A stretch of DNA of 64,000 nt, from NCBI RefSeq assembly GCF_029892515.1, contig NZ_JARXVF010000011.1, forward strand, positions 1-64,000, in the 5' to 3' direction. The DNA comes from Pseudaminobacter soli (ex Li et al. 2025). Lineage in GTDB: Bacteria > Pseudomonadota > Alphaproteobacteria > Rhizobiales > Rhizobiaceae. Each line of letters begins with the position of its first letter. The first letter of the stretch is position 1. Positions 8,815 through 17,271 of the stretch are shown here, piece by piece. The translations under genes were made by a program, and so were the position numbers. The notes under the pieces are model-generated. The model was not told the origin of the DNA and made no database searches. It was given only the letters and a program-made list of their open reading frames with translations.

Positions 8815-9018
8815 ATGACCAAGATCGCTCTCACCGCCGCCGCCGTCCTCGTCAGCATGGGTACTGCTTTCGCCGATCACGACGCCGCCCCGGCCAACAC
8901 AAGCCGGCCGGCTGCCGCCAAGGTCGACAGCACACACACTGCCTCGATCAAGAAGTCGGACGTAGCTGTCCAGAAGCTTGAGGCCCGCGGCAGCGACCGC
9001 AACCTGTTCGGTCGCTGA
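8815..9018 (+). CDS. Small secreted DUF680-type protein
   Basis: 67 residues. A signal peptide MTKIALTAAAVLVSMGTAFA is followed by a short polar mature part ending ASIKKSDVAVQKLEARGSDRNLFGR. The pattern of signal peptide, Asp/His-rich start and central TASI motif matches the DUF680 family, which I know mainly from Mesorhizobium; its role is unknown. AGGAGT precedes the start. A hairpin terminator follows at 9042. The gene stands alone, convergent with the ABC operon. Confidence 0.75.
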   Translation: MTKIALTAAAVLVSMGTAFADHDAAPANTSRPAAAKVDSTHTASIKKSDVAVQKLEARGSDRNLFGR

Positions 9019-9041
9019 TCGGTCCAGTGCCTAACCTTCAA

Positions 9042-9064
9042 AGCGGCGGGCTTGTCCCGCCGCT
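9042..9064 (+). terminator. Hairpin terminator after the DUF680 gene
   Basis: Perfect stem AGCGGCGGG (9042-9050) and CCCGCCGCT (9056-9064) with a 5-nt loop and a weak T-containing tail, between two convergent genes. It may serve both directions. Confidence 0.6.
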
Positions 9065-9143
9065 CTGCATTTGACGGTGGAACGTCGAGCAAGGCCGAGG
9101 TCGGCATAGTTGGCACTCTCAGCCAGCCCGATTACGAGAGATC

Positions 9144-11792
9144 CTATAGTTCCCGCAGCAGTTCTGTTTCCCTGGCCTTGCCTGTTCGGTTCACGAGAAT
9201 GATCGCCGCTGCGATGGAGACCAGGAGCAGCGTAAGCAACGCTACGAGGTAGGCCGCCGGGAAAAAGAGCATTTCTGGCGGTGGGTCGAACACGCCGGTC
9301 AGCAGTTTGACGAGCATCCAGGCCATGGTAAGGCCTGTGAGGCCCCCAAAGACAAGCCCGCCGGCGATCACGAGCAGTCCTTCGCTCCACAGGAAAGTGG
9401 CGATCTGCCCGGGTTTCGCGCCGATCGCCGACAGGATCGCAAAGCTGCGCTGGCGATCGACAAATCCCAGGCCCAGCATCAGTCCGGCCGCGGCGACGGC
9501 CATGCCAAGGGCGAAGGTAAGTTCGATTTTTGTCAGCCCCGACAGGTCGACCGCCGTCAGGCTGGAGCCGATGAGGTGTGCGGCCGAACCCACATCCTTG
9601 ACCTGAAGTCCCGGATCGGCAGCGAGGGCCTTGGCGGCCGCGCGGGCCAGAAACGCCGGATCGGTCTCGGACTTCATCAAGACGTATTCGTTCGCCGCCG
9701 AACCAGTCGCCTGAGCGATGTAGGAAGCATTGGCGACCAGAAATGAATCCTTCGGTGCCGTCGGAAATTCGCGCACCACGCCGATGAAGGTGAACGGCAC
9801 GGGATGGTATTGATTGTCGGCCGCGTTCATCAGCCTCAGATTGATCGTATCGCCGACCGTAAGCTGAAAATCCTGCACGGTCTCTTCCGATACGAGCACA
9901 CCATTGGGTGTCTCGGCCAGATTGGCGAGCAGTTCTGAAGCGCTGCCGCCCGAGAAATAGGCATCCGAGAGTGCCGTTGCCTTGCCAATCGATTTCGGCT
10001 CGATGCCATAGAGATCCTGCAGGTCCGTGCCGACATAAGCGAAGCGGTGCTGCATGGGCTGGATTCCCGCCACGCCCGGAACGGCAGCCAGCAGGTCGAG
10101 CTTGGCTCCGGCCGGATTGGCTGCCGTGCCGAAGACGGTGACGTCCGCGCCGTTGGTCAGTTCGGCGTCTACACGCGCCTGGGCGTTGTAGGTCGTGTTG
10201 AAGACGGCGGTGGACAAGGCGAAGGACACGGCAAGCGCCGTCATGGCGATGCCGATCGTGATCCGGCCACTCTGATGCGACAGTGCGGCCGAAACGACTG
10301 GCGTGAGCCGTCCGGCAACGGGTCTGAGCAGCGCCTGCAGGGTTCGGCCGTTTCCGGCGATGACCATGCCGCACAGGCGTATCGTCAGCAGGACGGCGCC
10401 GATCCAGAAAAGCGCAGGCGCGATGAAGGCGCTGTAGTCGACGGCAGTGGCGGCCACGCCTTCGGGGGCAAGTACGACTTGATAGCCCGTGCTGGCCAAC
10501 TGCCAGAAGAGCAGAAGCGAGCCGGCCAGCAACAGAACGTCGAGCCAGAGCCGCTTCCACAAGGAGGTACGGCCGCGACCTACGAGACGCCGCGCAGAAC
10601 TCACGCTTCGCCCGCGCAAGTCGCGCCAAGCCGGATAAAGATATGCCGCCAGCGCCAGCAGCAATCCGGCAAGTGCCGACAGCGCAAGCGGTAGAGCCAA
10701 ATTGAACGCGTTTGAATCGAACAGGAAATAGGAAAACAGCATCGCGGTTCCGACGCCGAGAGTCGCCCCGACGCCGCCAACCAGCATCGCCTCCGCCGCT
10801 TGCAAGCCGAGGATGCGACCAGCGCTTGCGCCCCGTACCCTCAGAAGAGCCTGTTCCGACTGGCGACGGCCAGCGCCAGTGGCCGTCACGGCGAAGGTCA
10901 AGATGGCAGCCAGCGTGACGCCTGGCACGCCGAGGAACAGAAACAGCACCGTCGCGTAAAGTGCGTCGCCACGCACGGCATCCAGCCGCGCCCCCAGATT
11001 GTTGGCCACCATGGCCAGCCCGGCTACGCGAGCTTCAAGATTCTTGGCCGCGCCCGCCACTTGGTTCCATGCCTCGGTGGGGCGTGAGGGCAATCCATCA
11101 TGGTCGAGCCGGACATGAAATTGCACACGCGTGGTATCCGGGCGCGCTGCCTGCTGAGGGGCAAAAATGCGTTGCCATTCCGCCACCGGCAGGATCACCA
11201 CATTGTCAGGCGGCGCCTGGGGCGCTGCCTGCGGTGGCAGGCCCACTGCCTGGAATAGTGCATCGGCGTCCGGAAGATCGACGACACCATCGACTTTGAC
11301 GGTTTCCGGAGGCAAGCCGAGCCGCTTGATCGAAACGGTATCGCCGGGTGCGACGTGCAGGTTCGCGGCCGTCTGCTGTGCGAGCAGAACGCCATCGGCA
11401 CTGCCGGCAAGAAGCCTGACTTCTTTGGGAAACTCTTTCAGGTAACCGTTATCGAAGGCGATCACCTTACCGGGACCCGTCGTTTGCACGGTGCCGCCGG
11501 CGCTTGCCTCCAGGCCAGCAGTACTGGCGTAAAGCACCTGTTGAATCGCGGAAACTGGAACTGCCTTGGCGATTGCCTCGCGGATTGCACCAAGATCCGC
11601 GCCGGGAACCGCTTCCACCTGCCAGTCGATCGGCACGCCGGCAATGGCCCGGCGCGTCATGGAACTGCTGCTGTCGGCGAGGAACATCGAGAGCGTACCG
11701 AGCAACGCGACCGTGACGGCGACGCCTGCGGCTACCCCGGCGAGGCGGCCAAGCCGGCAACGAAGCAGGCCGAGCAGCCAGAGCCTGATCAT
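9144..11792 (-). CDS. FtsX/MacB-type ABC transporter permease (duplicated)
   Basis: 882 residues, about twice a simple FtsX-like permease. It has one N-terminal helix, a large periplasmic domain, three helices around residues 270-410, further helices near 420-500, a second periplasmic domain, and three C-terminal helices (GMAVAAAGLMLGLGFVD; GLLVIAGGLVFGGLTGL; FFPAAYLVALLTLLLV). This is the two-module layout of large LolC/MacB-related permeases such as YbbP. These mechanotransmission transporters usually move lipids, peptides or act on envelope proteins rather than import solutes. Its start overlaps the stop of the ATPase gene by 4 bases, so it is the last gene of a four-gene operon. Confidence 0.85.
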   Translation of the reverse strand: MIRLWLLGLLRCRLGRLAGVAAGVAVTVALLGTLSMFLADSSSSMTRRAIAGVPIDWQVEAVPGADLGAIREAIAKAVPVSAIQQVLYASTAGLEASAGGTVQTTGPGKVIAFDNGYLKEFPKEVRLLAGSADGVLLAQQTAANLHVAPGDTVSIKRLGLPPETVKVDGVVDLPDADALFQAVGLPPQAAPQAPPDNVVILPVAEWQRIFAPQQAARPDTTRVQFHVRLDHDGLPSRPTEAWNQVAGAAKNLEARVAGLAMVANNLGARLDAVRGDALYATVLFLFLGVPGVTLAAILTFAVTATGAGRRQSEQALLRVRGASAGRILGLQAAEAMLVGGVGATLGVGTAMLFSYFLFDSNAFNLALPLALSALAGLLLALAAYLYPAWRDLRGRSVSSARRLVGRGRTSLWKRLWLDVLLLAGSLLLFWQLASTGYQVVLAPEGVAATAVDYSAFIAPALFWIGAVLLTIRLCGMVIAGNGRTLQALLRPVAGRLTPVVSAALSHQSGRITIGIAMTALAVSFALSTAVFNTTYNAQARVDAELTNGADVTVFGTAANPAGAKLDLLAAVPGVAGIQPMQHRFAYVGTDLQDLYGIEPKSIGKATALSDAYFSGGSASELLANLAETPNGVLVSEETVQDFQLTVGDTINLRLMNAADNQYHPVPFTFIGVVREFPTAPKDSFLVANASYIAQATGSAANEYVLMKSETDPAFLARAAAKALAADPGLQVKDVGSAAHLIGSSLTAVDLSGLTKIELTFALGMAVAAAGLMLGLGFVDRQRSFAILSAIGAKPGQIATFLWSEGLLVIAGGLVFGGLTGLTMAWMLVKLLTGVFDPPPEMLFFPAAYLVALLTLLLVSIAAAIILVNRTGKARETELLREL

Positions 11793-12472
11793 GCGCTTTT
11801 CCTTGCCGGCTTGGCATCGTTGCGAAGTTGTCCCGCATCGATCGACCAGCGCCTGTTGAGGCGTGCTGCCACCGTCTCATCGTGTGTGGCGATGACGAGC
11901 GCGGTATCGGTGTCGTCGATAATGTCCAGCACAAGATCCAAAAGGTTGGTCGCCGTGCTGCTGTCCAATTGACCGGTCGGTTCGTCCGCCAGGATCAGCC
12001 GAGCTCCCGTCACGAGGGCCCGCGCCATGGCCACGCGCTGGGCCTGACCGCCGGACAGCTCCTCCGGCAGCTTTTCGGACAGGTCCAAAAGTTCAAATTT
12101 GGCGAGGATTTCCCGCGCTCTGGCGGTTGCATCGACCTGCTTGTCCATCAGCAGCAGGGGCAAGGCGACATTCTGCACGACGGTCAGCGCCGGAAACAGG
12201 CTGGGGGCCTGGAACACGAAAGCTACCTTGCCGAGCAGCAGCTCATCGCGCGCACCCAATGCAGGCCAGGAAATGCTCCCGCTGGTAGGCGCATCGAGCC
12301 CGCCGAGAATGTGGAGAAGTGTGGTTTTGCCGCTGCCCGAGACCCCAACAAGCGCCGCCCGATCGCCGGCGTCGACGTGACAGTCGATGTCGATCAAGGC
12401 CGGCAGCGAGGCATTTCTTCCATTTGGAAAACTCCGGCAAATGCCGTTTGCAAGCACGAGTGGCTCATTCAT
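11789..12472 (-). CDS. ABC transporter ATP-binding protein (LolD/MacB type)
   Basis: 227 residues. Walker A is GVSGSGKTT near residue 42, the signature is LSGGQAQRVAMARAL near 137, and Walker B is [13 protein letters not shown] near 157. The DEPTGQLD form is typical of LolD/FtsE/MacB-type ATPases. The start overlaps the end of the first ATPase gene by 8 bases and its stop overlaps the permease start, so translation is coupled. With the neighbouring ATPase it may form a heterodimer on the single duplicated permease. Confidence 0.88.
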   Translation of the reverse strand: MNEPLVLANGICRSFPNGRNASLPALIDIDCHVDAGDRAALVGVSGSGKTTLLHILGGLDAPTSGSISWPALGARDELLLGKVAFVFQAPSLFPALTVVQNVALPLLLMDKQVDATARAREILAKFELLDLSEKLPEELSGGQAQRVAMARALVTGARLILADEPTGQLDSSTATNLLDLVLDIIDDTDTALVIATHDETVAARLNRRWSIDAGQLRNDAKPARKSA

Positions 12473-13127
12473 TGATGATCTTCCCGTCCCTGAGATGAAG
12501 GATGCGGTCGGCGCGACTTGCCAGAGCTTCGCTGTGGGTGGCGAGCAGTGTCGTCTTGCCGGCCGCGCGACGCGCCTCCAGATGGAACATCAGGCGCGCT
12601 TCGGTCTGGCGATCGACCTCGGCGGTAGGTTCGTCGGCAACCAGCACGAGAGGATCGGTGGCAAGCGCAACGGCTAGGCCCGCACGAGCGGTCTCGCCGC
12701 CGGAAAGTTCCCGCGGATAGGCCTTTGCGCGGACGTCGAGCCCGACAGCACTAAGAAGCCCACCCAAGCGCGGACTGTCGAATGCGCCCGCCATCAGCAT
12801 GGGCAGCGTTATGTTCTCAGCGACCGTGAGGTGCTGAAAGAGGTTTGCCGACTGGAGCAGGATGCCGAAGCTTGTGGCTCTGATGGCGGCGCGCTCCGCC
12901 TCCGGCCGACGCGTCATTCGTATATTCCCGACCTTCACATAGCCGCCGTCGGGCTCATCGAGCCCCGTCAGGCAGGAGAGAAGCGTGGACTTGCCGCTTC
13001 CCGAAGGTCCGACGATCGCAACCATCTCGCCAGGGGTCAGGGCAAGGCTCACCCCCCGCAGGGCTGCAGTCTCATCGTCGCCAACGTGGTAGAAGCGATA
13101 GAGTTCGTGGGCCTCCAGGACGACCAT
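12465..13127 (-). CDS. ABC transporter ATP-binding protein (LolD/MacB type)
   Basis: 220 residues from ATG at 13127, chosen because it lies 2 bases after the stop of the preceding gene. A start at 13166 is in frame but would overlap that gene. Walker A is [12 protein letters not shown], Walker B is LVLVADEPTAEVDR. The signature reads LSGGETARAGLAVAL rather than LSGGQxQRV, a divergent form. The sensor His is in LLATHSEAL. The atypical signature next to a canonical partner suggests one degenerate and one consensus ATP site in a heterodimer, which is an inference. Confidence 0.85.
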   Translation of the reverse strand: MVVLEAHELYRFYHVGDDETAALRGVSLALTPGEMVAIVGPSGSGKSTLLSCLTGLDEPDGGYVKVGNIRMTRRPEAERAAIRATSFGILLQSANLFQHLTVAENITLPMLMAGAFDSPRLGGLLSAVGLDVRAKAYPRELSGGETARAGLAVALATDPLVLVADEPTAEVDRQTEARLMFHLEARRAAGKTTLLATHSEALASRADRILHLRDGKIINE

Positions 13128-13129
13128 GG

Positions 13130-13717
13130 TCAGCGCCACCGGAACGACTCTGACATCAGCTTCCATTGGTCGACATTGTCTGCGCCGAGGGGGGCGTAGA
13201 GCTCCAGTGCGACCAGTTTGCCGTCCTTGAAATAGAGGAAGCGCTGATTCTCCAGCCGGACCTGCTTGTTGGTCACTTCATTGGGGCTCGAATTGGAGCT
13301 GTAGACTATGCGGATTGCGTTGCCGCCCGGCAATTTGACGGCTTTCACGCTATCGATCTTTACTGCCCGCTCTTGCTGTTCGAGCGAGCCGACATAGTCC
13401 TTCTTTACGCTGTCCACGGTCGGCGCTTGGGACATGTCCGATCGCGTCAGGACCACGCCGTCCAGCTTGTCTATGAAGCTCACCCCGTCGGCACGGTCGG
13501 TGCGCGCCCAACCCTCCGGGACTTTCAGCGAAAACCCGTCCTTCGGTGAAACGTAGTCGATAAAGACCTGGCTGTCGGGAATGTCGCCAGGCGGGTTCTT
13601 CTCGGCCGCAATGGGCTTCTCGGCAGCAAATGCCACATCGATCACCGGCACGGCGGGCGGCAGCGCGACGAGAAGACCAGCAAGGACCGAAGTTCCAATT
13701 GGCAGTGGTAAGGACAT
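13130..13717 (-). CDS. Periplasmic PsbP/DUF1795-like protein of the ABC operon
   Basis: 195 residues from ATG at 13717, preceded by AAGGAGA. The N-terminus (MSLPLPIGTSVLAGLLVAL to VAFAAE) is a signal peptide or anchor. The mature part, with GFSLKVPEGWARTDRADGVSFID and TVDSVKKDY, follows the PsbP/Mog1/DUF1795 pattern of small periplasmic proteins. It is the first gene of the operon and ends 2 bases before the first ATPase start. A role as an accessory or substrate-interacting protein of the transporter is likely but not shown by the sequence. Confidence 0.7.
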   Translation of the reverse strand: MSLPLPIGTSVLAGLLVALPPAVPVIDVAFAAEKPIAAEKNPPGDIPDSQVFIDYVSPKDGFSLKVPEGWARTDRADGVSFIDKLDGVVLTRSDMSQAPTVDSVKKDYVGSLEQQERAVKIDSVKAVKLPGGNAIRIVYSSNSSPNEVTNKQVRLENQRFLYFKDGKLVALELYAPLGADNVDQWKLMSESFRWR

Positions 13718-13850
13718 GAGATGTCTCCTTGCACGGCGGTCCGCCCCCGCTTGGTGCAACTTGACATCACGATCTTACCCTTGCTTCGCCGCCGTCATAC
13801 GCTTTCGTAAGGTTTCAGGAGCCAGGCGCTCAGACATCGGCGATTGTCGT

Positions 13851-13869
13851 ACCTTACCAAACCGTAAGC
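13851..13869. promoter_or_regulatory. Inverted repeat in divergent promoter, candidate response-regulator site
   Basis: CTTAC-N6-GTAAG at 13853-13868 lies between the divergent ABC operon and the gene at 13973. Related GTAAGG words occur at 13807 and, inverted, at 13774. Repeated words of this kind fit the tandem binding of an OmpR-type regulator, and such a regulator is encoded at 15179. The link is by position only. Confidence 0.35.
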
Positions 13870-13972
13870 CGCCGGACAGGCGGAGTTGACCTTCGAGCTT
13901 TAGAGCTTTGCGCGACGGCACTCTCTCGCCGTTACAAGACCCATTTTTCCGACACCAACGGGATAACCTGTC

Positions 13973-14236
13973 ATGAAAGCACTTTCCCTCGCTGCCCTTT
14001 CACTTATCGCTGCAGTCAATGTTCTTCCTGCAATGGCCAATGCCGCGGAAAATCCGGTTCCGTGCGAAAAGATGCTGAAGGACGTCAACGCTGCTCTCAA
14101 GGCCACCAAGGTTGGCGATGCCGACAAGGCCAAGGCTAACGATCTAAGATCTCAGGGTCTCGAGCGCTGCAAGGCCGACGACGATGCCGGCGCCGACGAA
14201 CTCTTTGCCCAGGCATTGAAAGCTCTCGGCAAGTAG
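13973..14236 (+). CDS. Small periplasmic protein, function unknown
   Basis: 87 residues. Signal peptide MKALSLAALSLIAAVNVLPA to MANAAE, then a helical mature part with two Cys (PCEKMLKD and GLERCKADDDAG) that could form a disulfide. The repeated Ala/Lys/Asp helix pattern recalls a TPR-like or SHU-like hairpin, but I do not recognise a named family. It is divergent from the ABC operon and 51 bases upstream of the COG4705-like membrane gene, probably in the same transcription unit. Confidence 0.7.
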   Translation: MKALSLAALSLIAAVNVLPAMANAAENPVPCEKMLKDVNAALKATKVGDADKAKANDLRSQGLERCKADDDAGADELFAQALKALGK

Positions 14237-14287
14237 TCGTCCCCCAACATTTCATCCGAGATATCCCCGTCTTCGAGGAGACTATCC

Positions 14288-15082
14288 ATGACGACGCCGG
14301 CAGATCGTGCGCCTATGCAGAACAAGGTACCTGAGGTCACATTCGACTTCTGGCTCATAAAGCTGCTTGCCGTGACGGTGGGGGAAACCGCCGCCGACTA
14401 CATGAACCTGGACCTGGAGCTGGGTCTTTCCACGACGTCATGGATTTTGAGCGGTGTGCTGATCGCCGCGCTTGTCCTGCAATTTGCGCAGAGGAAATAC
14501 GTCCCCTGGGTCTACTGGGTCGCCGTGGTCCTGATCAGCGTCGTGGGCACGTTGGTCACCGACAATCTGGTCGACAATTTCGGCGTTAGCCTTGAGACGA
14601 CGACCATCGTCTTCAGCCTCGCGCTGGCTGCCACATTCGCGCTTTGGTATCTCGTCGAGAGGACGCTTTCCATCCATACGATCTTCACGACACGGCGGGA
14701 GCTCTTCTACTGGCTTGCCGTGCTGTTCACCTTTGCACTCGGCACCGCTGCCGGCGACCTCGTCGCCGAGGGCTTCAAGCTCGGCTATCTGGCAACGGGC
14801 CTCTTGTTTGGCGGCATCATCGCCATCATTGCTCTCGGCTATTATCTGATTGGTCTCAACAGCATCCTGAGTTTCTGGCTCGCCTACATCCTGACACGCC
14901 CGGTGGGGGCTTCGCTGGGCGACTTCTTCTCACAACCGGGCCAACACGGCGGCCTCGGTCTCGGCACAACGATGACAAGCTTAATCTTCCTTGCCGGGAT
15001 CGCCCTGTTGATCGGCTACATGACGCTGATGAAGCCGCGCGGCCAACTCGCCCTCAGTATCAACGAGGCCGCGCCCGATTGA
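14288..15082 (+). CDS. COG4705/DUF347-type integral membrane protein
   Basis: 264 residues with about eight membrane helices. The hallmark WLIKLLAVTVGETAADYMN near the N-terminus recurs in related form (FTFALGTAAGDLVAEGF) in the middle and (SFWLAYILTRPVGASLGDF) near the end; repeated G-E/A-T-AGD segments define this family. Relatives are often called putative membrane-anchored proteins, and some are associated with metal resistance. The biochemical function is unknown. The gene has GAGGAG upstream and is followed, after 96 bases, by a two-component system that probably regulates it. Confidence 0.82.
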   Translation: MTTPADRAPMQNKVPEVTFDFWLIKLLAVTVGETAADYMNLDLELGLSTTSWILSGVLIAALVLQFAQRKYVPWVYWVAVVLISVVGTLVTDNLVDNFGVSLETTTIVFSLALAATFALWYLVERTLSIHTIFTTRRELFYWLAVLFTFALGTAAGDLVAEGFKLGYLATGLLFGGIIAIIALGYYLIGLNSILSFWLAYILTRPVGASLGDFFSQPGQHGGLGLGTTMTSLIFLAGIALLIGYMTLMKPRGQLALSINEAAPD

Positions 15083-15178
15083 AGTCCTTACCGCCCGGAA
15101 TCGAAAATGTCGCCGTTGCGCGAATGAAGTGATATCTATCGCCAACGACTTGCCTGGTCGGACTGAGAGACGAAGCGC

Positions 15179-15856
15179 ATGCGCATCCTCGTCGTGGAAG
15201 ACGATAAGAAAACGGCTGATTACGCGGTCAAAGGTTTTTCGGAAGCCGGGCACACCTGCGACGTCATCGTCGACGGCCGCGATGCGCTTTTCCAGGCAAC
15301 GCGCTCGCCCTACGACGTGCTGGTGGTGGACCGGATGATTCCGGGCCTCGATGGTTTGTCTATGGTCAAGGCGCTTCGGGCTGCGAATGTGAAGGTCCCG
15401 GTTCTGTTCCTGACCTCGATCGGTGGCGTCGACGATCGGGTCGAGGGGCTGGAGGCCGGCGGCGACGACTATCTGGTCAAGCCCTTTGCGTTCTCCGAAC
15501 TGCTAGCACGCGTTCATGCGCTGGCTCGCCGGCCTCCAGTGCAAGACCAGAAGACCGTCTTGCAGGTGGCCGATCTTGAGCTGGACCTGGTGAAGCGACT
15601 GGTGACGCGGCAGGGACAGGCGATCGATCTGCAGCCGCGCGAATTCAGGCTTCTGGAAGTCCTGATGCGCAACGAAGGACGCGTGCTAACGCGCACCATG
15701 CTTTTGGAACGGGTGTGGGATTTGCATTTCGATCCGAAGACCAGCGTGGTCGAGACCCACATAAGCCGGCTTCGGGCAAAGATCGACAAGCCTTTTGAAG
15801 CGCAGCTTCTCCACACCCTCCGGAACACCGGCTACAGCCTGCATGCGCCGCGTTAG
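15179..15856 (+). CDS. OmpR/PhoB-family response regulator
   Basis: 225 residues. The receiver domain has the acidic pair at residues 8-9, the phospho-acceptor Asp51 (VLVVDRMIPGLDG), Thr79 and Lys101 (LVKPF). The C-terminal winged-helix DNA-binding domain covers about 130-225 (QPREFRLLEVLMRNEGRVLTR, then VVETHISRLRAKID). It is the partner of the histidine kinase, whose gene overlaps its last 14 bases. Upstream membrane-protein genes and the divergent ABC operon are the likely targets. Confidence 0.92.
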   Translation: MRILVVEDDKKTADYAVKGFSEAGHTCDVIVDGRDALFQATRSPYDVLVVDRMIPGLDGLSMVKALRAANVKVPVLFLTSIGGVDDRVEGLEAGGDDYLVKPFAFSELLARVHALARRPPVQDQKTVLQVADLELDLVKRLVTRQGQAIDLQPREFRLLEVLMRNEGRVLTRTMLLERVWDLHFDPKTSVVETHISRLRAKIDKPFEAQLLHTLRNTGYSLHAPR

Positions 15857-17201
15857 CCTGTTCCGCAGCACGCCGTTCCGCCTTGCAGCGGCGTTCGGCA
15901 GCCTGTTTATCCTCGCATTCCTGTCCACCGGCGTCATCGCCTATCAGATCATGAAGGCCGACCTTGCCGCCGGACTGGACAGCACGGCGCGCGAGACATG
16001 GTCGGTGGTGGCCGCAACCTATGGCCAAGGCGACCTGGAAGACCTCGTCGGCGCGGTCGAGACCTATGCGCGGCTGACCCAGCCGGAGGACAGGATCTTT
16101 GTATTGCTGGATCGGTCCGGCAAGACGCTGGCCGGCAACTTCGCCATGACATCCATGCCGGCAGGCATCACGACATTGCCGGCCGCCGATCTCGGCATAC
16201 CGGGCGACGGCAGCTACCGTATCGTCTCGGGAAAGGTGGGCGACAACTGGCTGGCCGTTGGCGTCAGCCTTGCCGAAACCGATCACCTCGAGAGGATCGC
16301 ACTGACCAGCTTCGGTTGGGCGCTCGGCATCATCGTTGCCATTGCCTTCGCCGGCAGTGCCTTGCTCGCCTCCCGCGTTCAACGGCGTCTCGATCGCATC
16401 GCCGACACGATGGTCGCCGTCTCCAACGGCAGGCTGGACGCGCGCATCCCCTTGCTTGGCAGCGGTGATGACATCGATGCGGTGTCCAGCCAGATCAATG
16501 CTGCGCTGGAACGACTGGCCGCTCTGGTCGAAGGCATGAAGCAGGTCAGCGCAGATATCGCACACGATCTGAAGACGCCACTCAACCGGCTCAAACTGAC
16601 CATCGAGAGCGCCGTCGACAGCGATGAAAGAGGTGCACCGGTTGCCGATGAGCTGAACGAAGCACGCGCAGAAGTCGACCGCATCAACGAGACCTTCGAT
16701 GCACTGCTACGCATCGCACAGATCGAGGTCGGTTCGCGCAAGGCCCGCTTCGCGCCGGTTGATCTCAAGGAGGTGGTGGCCTCGATCATTGAGATTTACG
16801 CCGACGTGGCGGAGGACGACGGCAAATCCCTGGCCGCCGCTGGCGAACAGCAGCCGGCAAGCCCCGTTTCCGGGGACCGTGAACTTCTAGTGCAGATGTT
16901 TGCCAATCTGGTCGAGAATGCCATTCGGCACTGTGGCCGAGGAACGAGGATCGTAATCAAGGTCGAAAATCGTGGCGACAGGGTCGTCATCGAGGTTTCC
17001 GACAATGGTCCTGGCATTCCGCCGGCCGAACGGGAGCGGGTTTTTCAACGGCTCTACAGGATCGAGAAGAGCCGGACGACACCAGGCAGCGGCCTCGGCC
17101 TCAGCCTGGTGCGCGCCATCAGCGACTTGCATGGGGCAGAGCTTTCGCTCGAGGACAACCGGCCAGGCCTCAGGGTCAGAATTGCTTTCCCAGCGAGGTA
17201 G
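15843..17201 (+). CDS. Sensor histidine kinase
   Basis: 452 residues from ATG at 15843, inside the end of the response-regulator gene. Two membrane helices (about 12-36 and 157-177) flank a periplasmic sensor domain of about 120 residues. A HAMP segment follows (RRLDRIADTMVAVSNGRLD), then the H box with His241 (SADIAHDLKTPLNRL), N box (LVENAIRHC), G1 (DNGPGIPP) and G2 (GSGLGLSL). All catalytic elements are intact. The sensor domain has no family I recognise. It phosphorylates the adjacent OmpR-type regulator. Confidence 0.92.
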   Translation: MRRVSLFRSTPFRLAAAFGSLFILAFLSTGVIAYQIMKADLAAGLDSTARETWSVVAATYGQGDLEDLVGAVETYARLTQPEDRIFVLLDRSGKTLAGNFAMTSMPAGITTLPAADLGIPGDGSYRIVSGKVGDNWLAVGVSLAETDHLERIALTSFGWALGIIVAIAFAGSALLASRVQRRLDRIADTMVAVSNGRLDARIPLLGSGDDIDAVSSQINAALERLAALVEGMKQVSADIAHDLKTPLNRLKLTIESAVDSDERGAPVADELNEARAEVDRINETFDALLRIAQIEVGSRKARFAPVDLKEVVASIIEIYADVAEDDGKSLAAAGEQQPASPVSGDRELLVQMFANLVENAIRHCGRGTRIVIKVENRGDRVVIEVSDNGPGIPPAERERVFQRLYRIEKSRTTPGSGLGLSLVRAISDLHGAELSLEDNRPGLRVRIAFPAR

Positions 17202-17271
17202 CCATGGAAGGCTCAGCTGAAGGAGCTCACAGCGGTTGCGAACGAACCGGAAACAGAGTTCATTCCGGAGC

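Noticed and set aside
9031-10629. 532-codon open frame on the same strand as the ABC permease
   Set aside because: It lies in a different phase inside the permease gene, is Arg/Gly-rich and has no domain; high GC produces such shadows.
15645-16565. 306-codon minus-strand frame
   Set aside because: Antisense to the response regulator and kinase; no domain.
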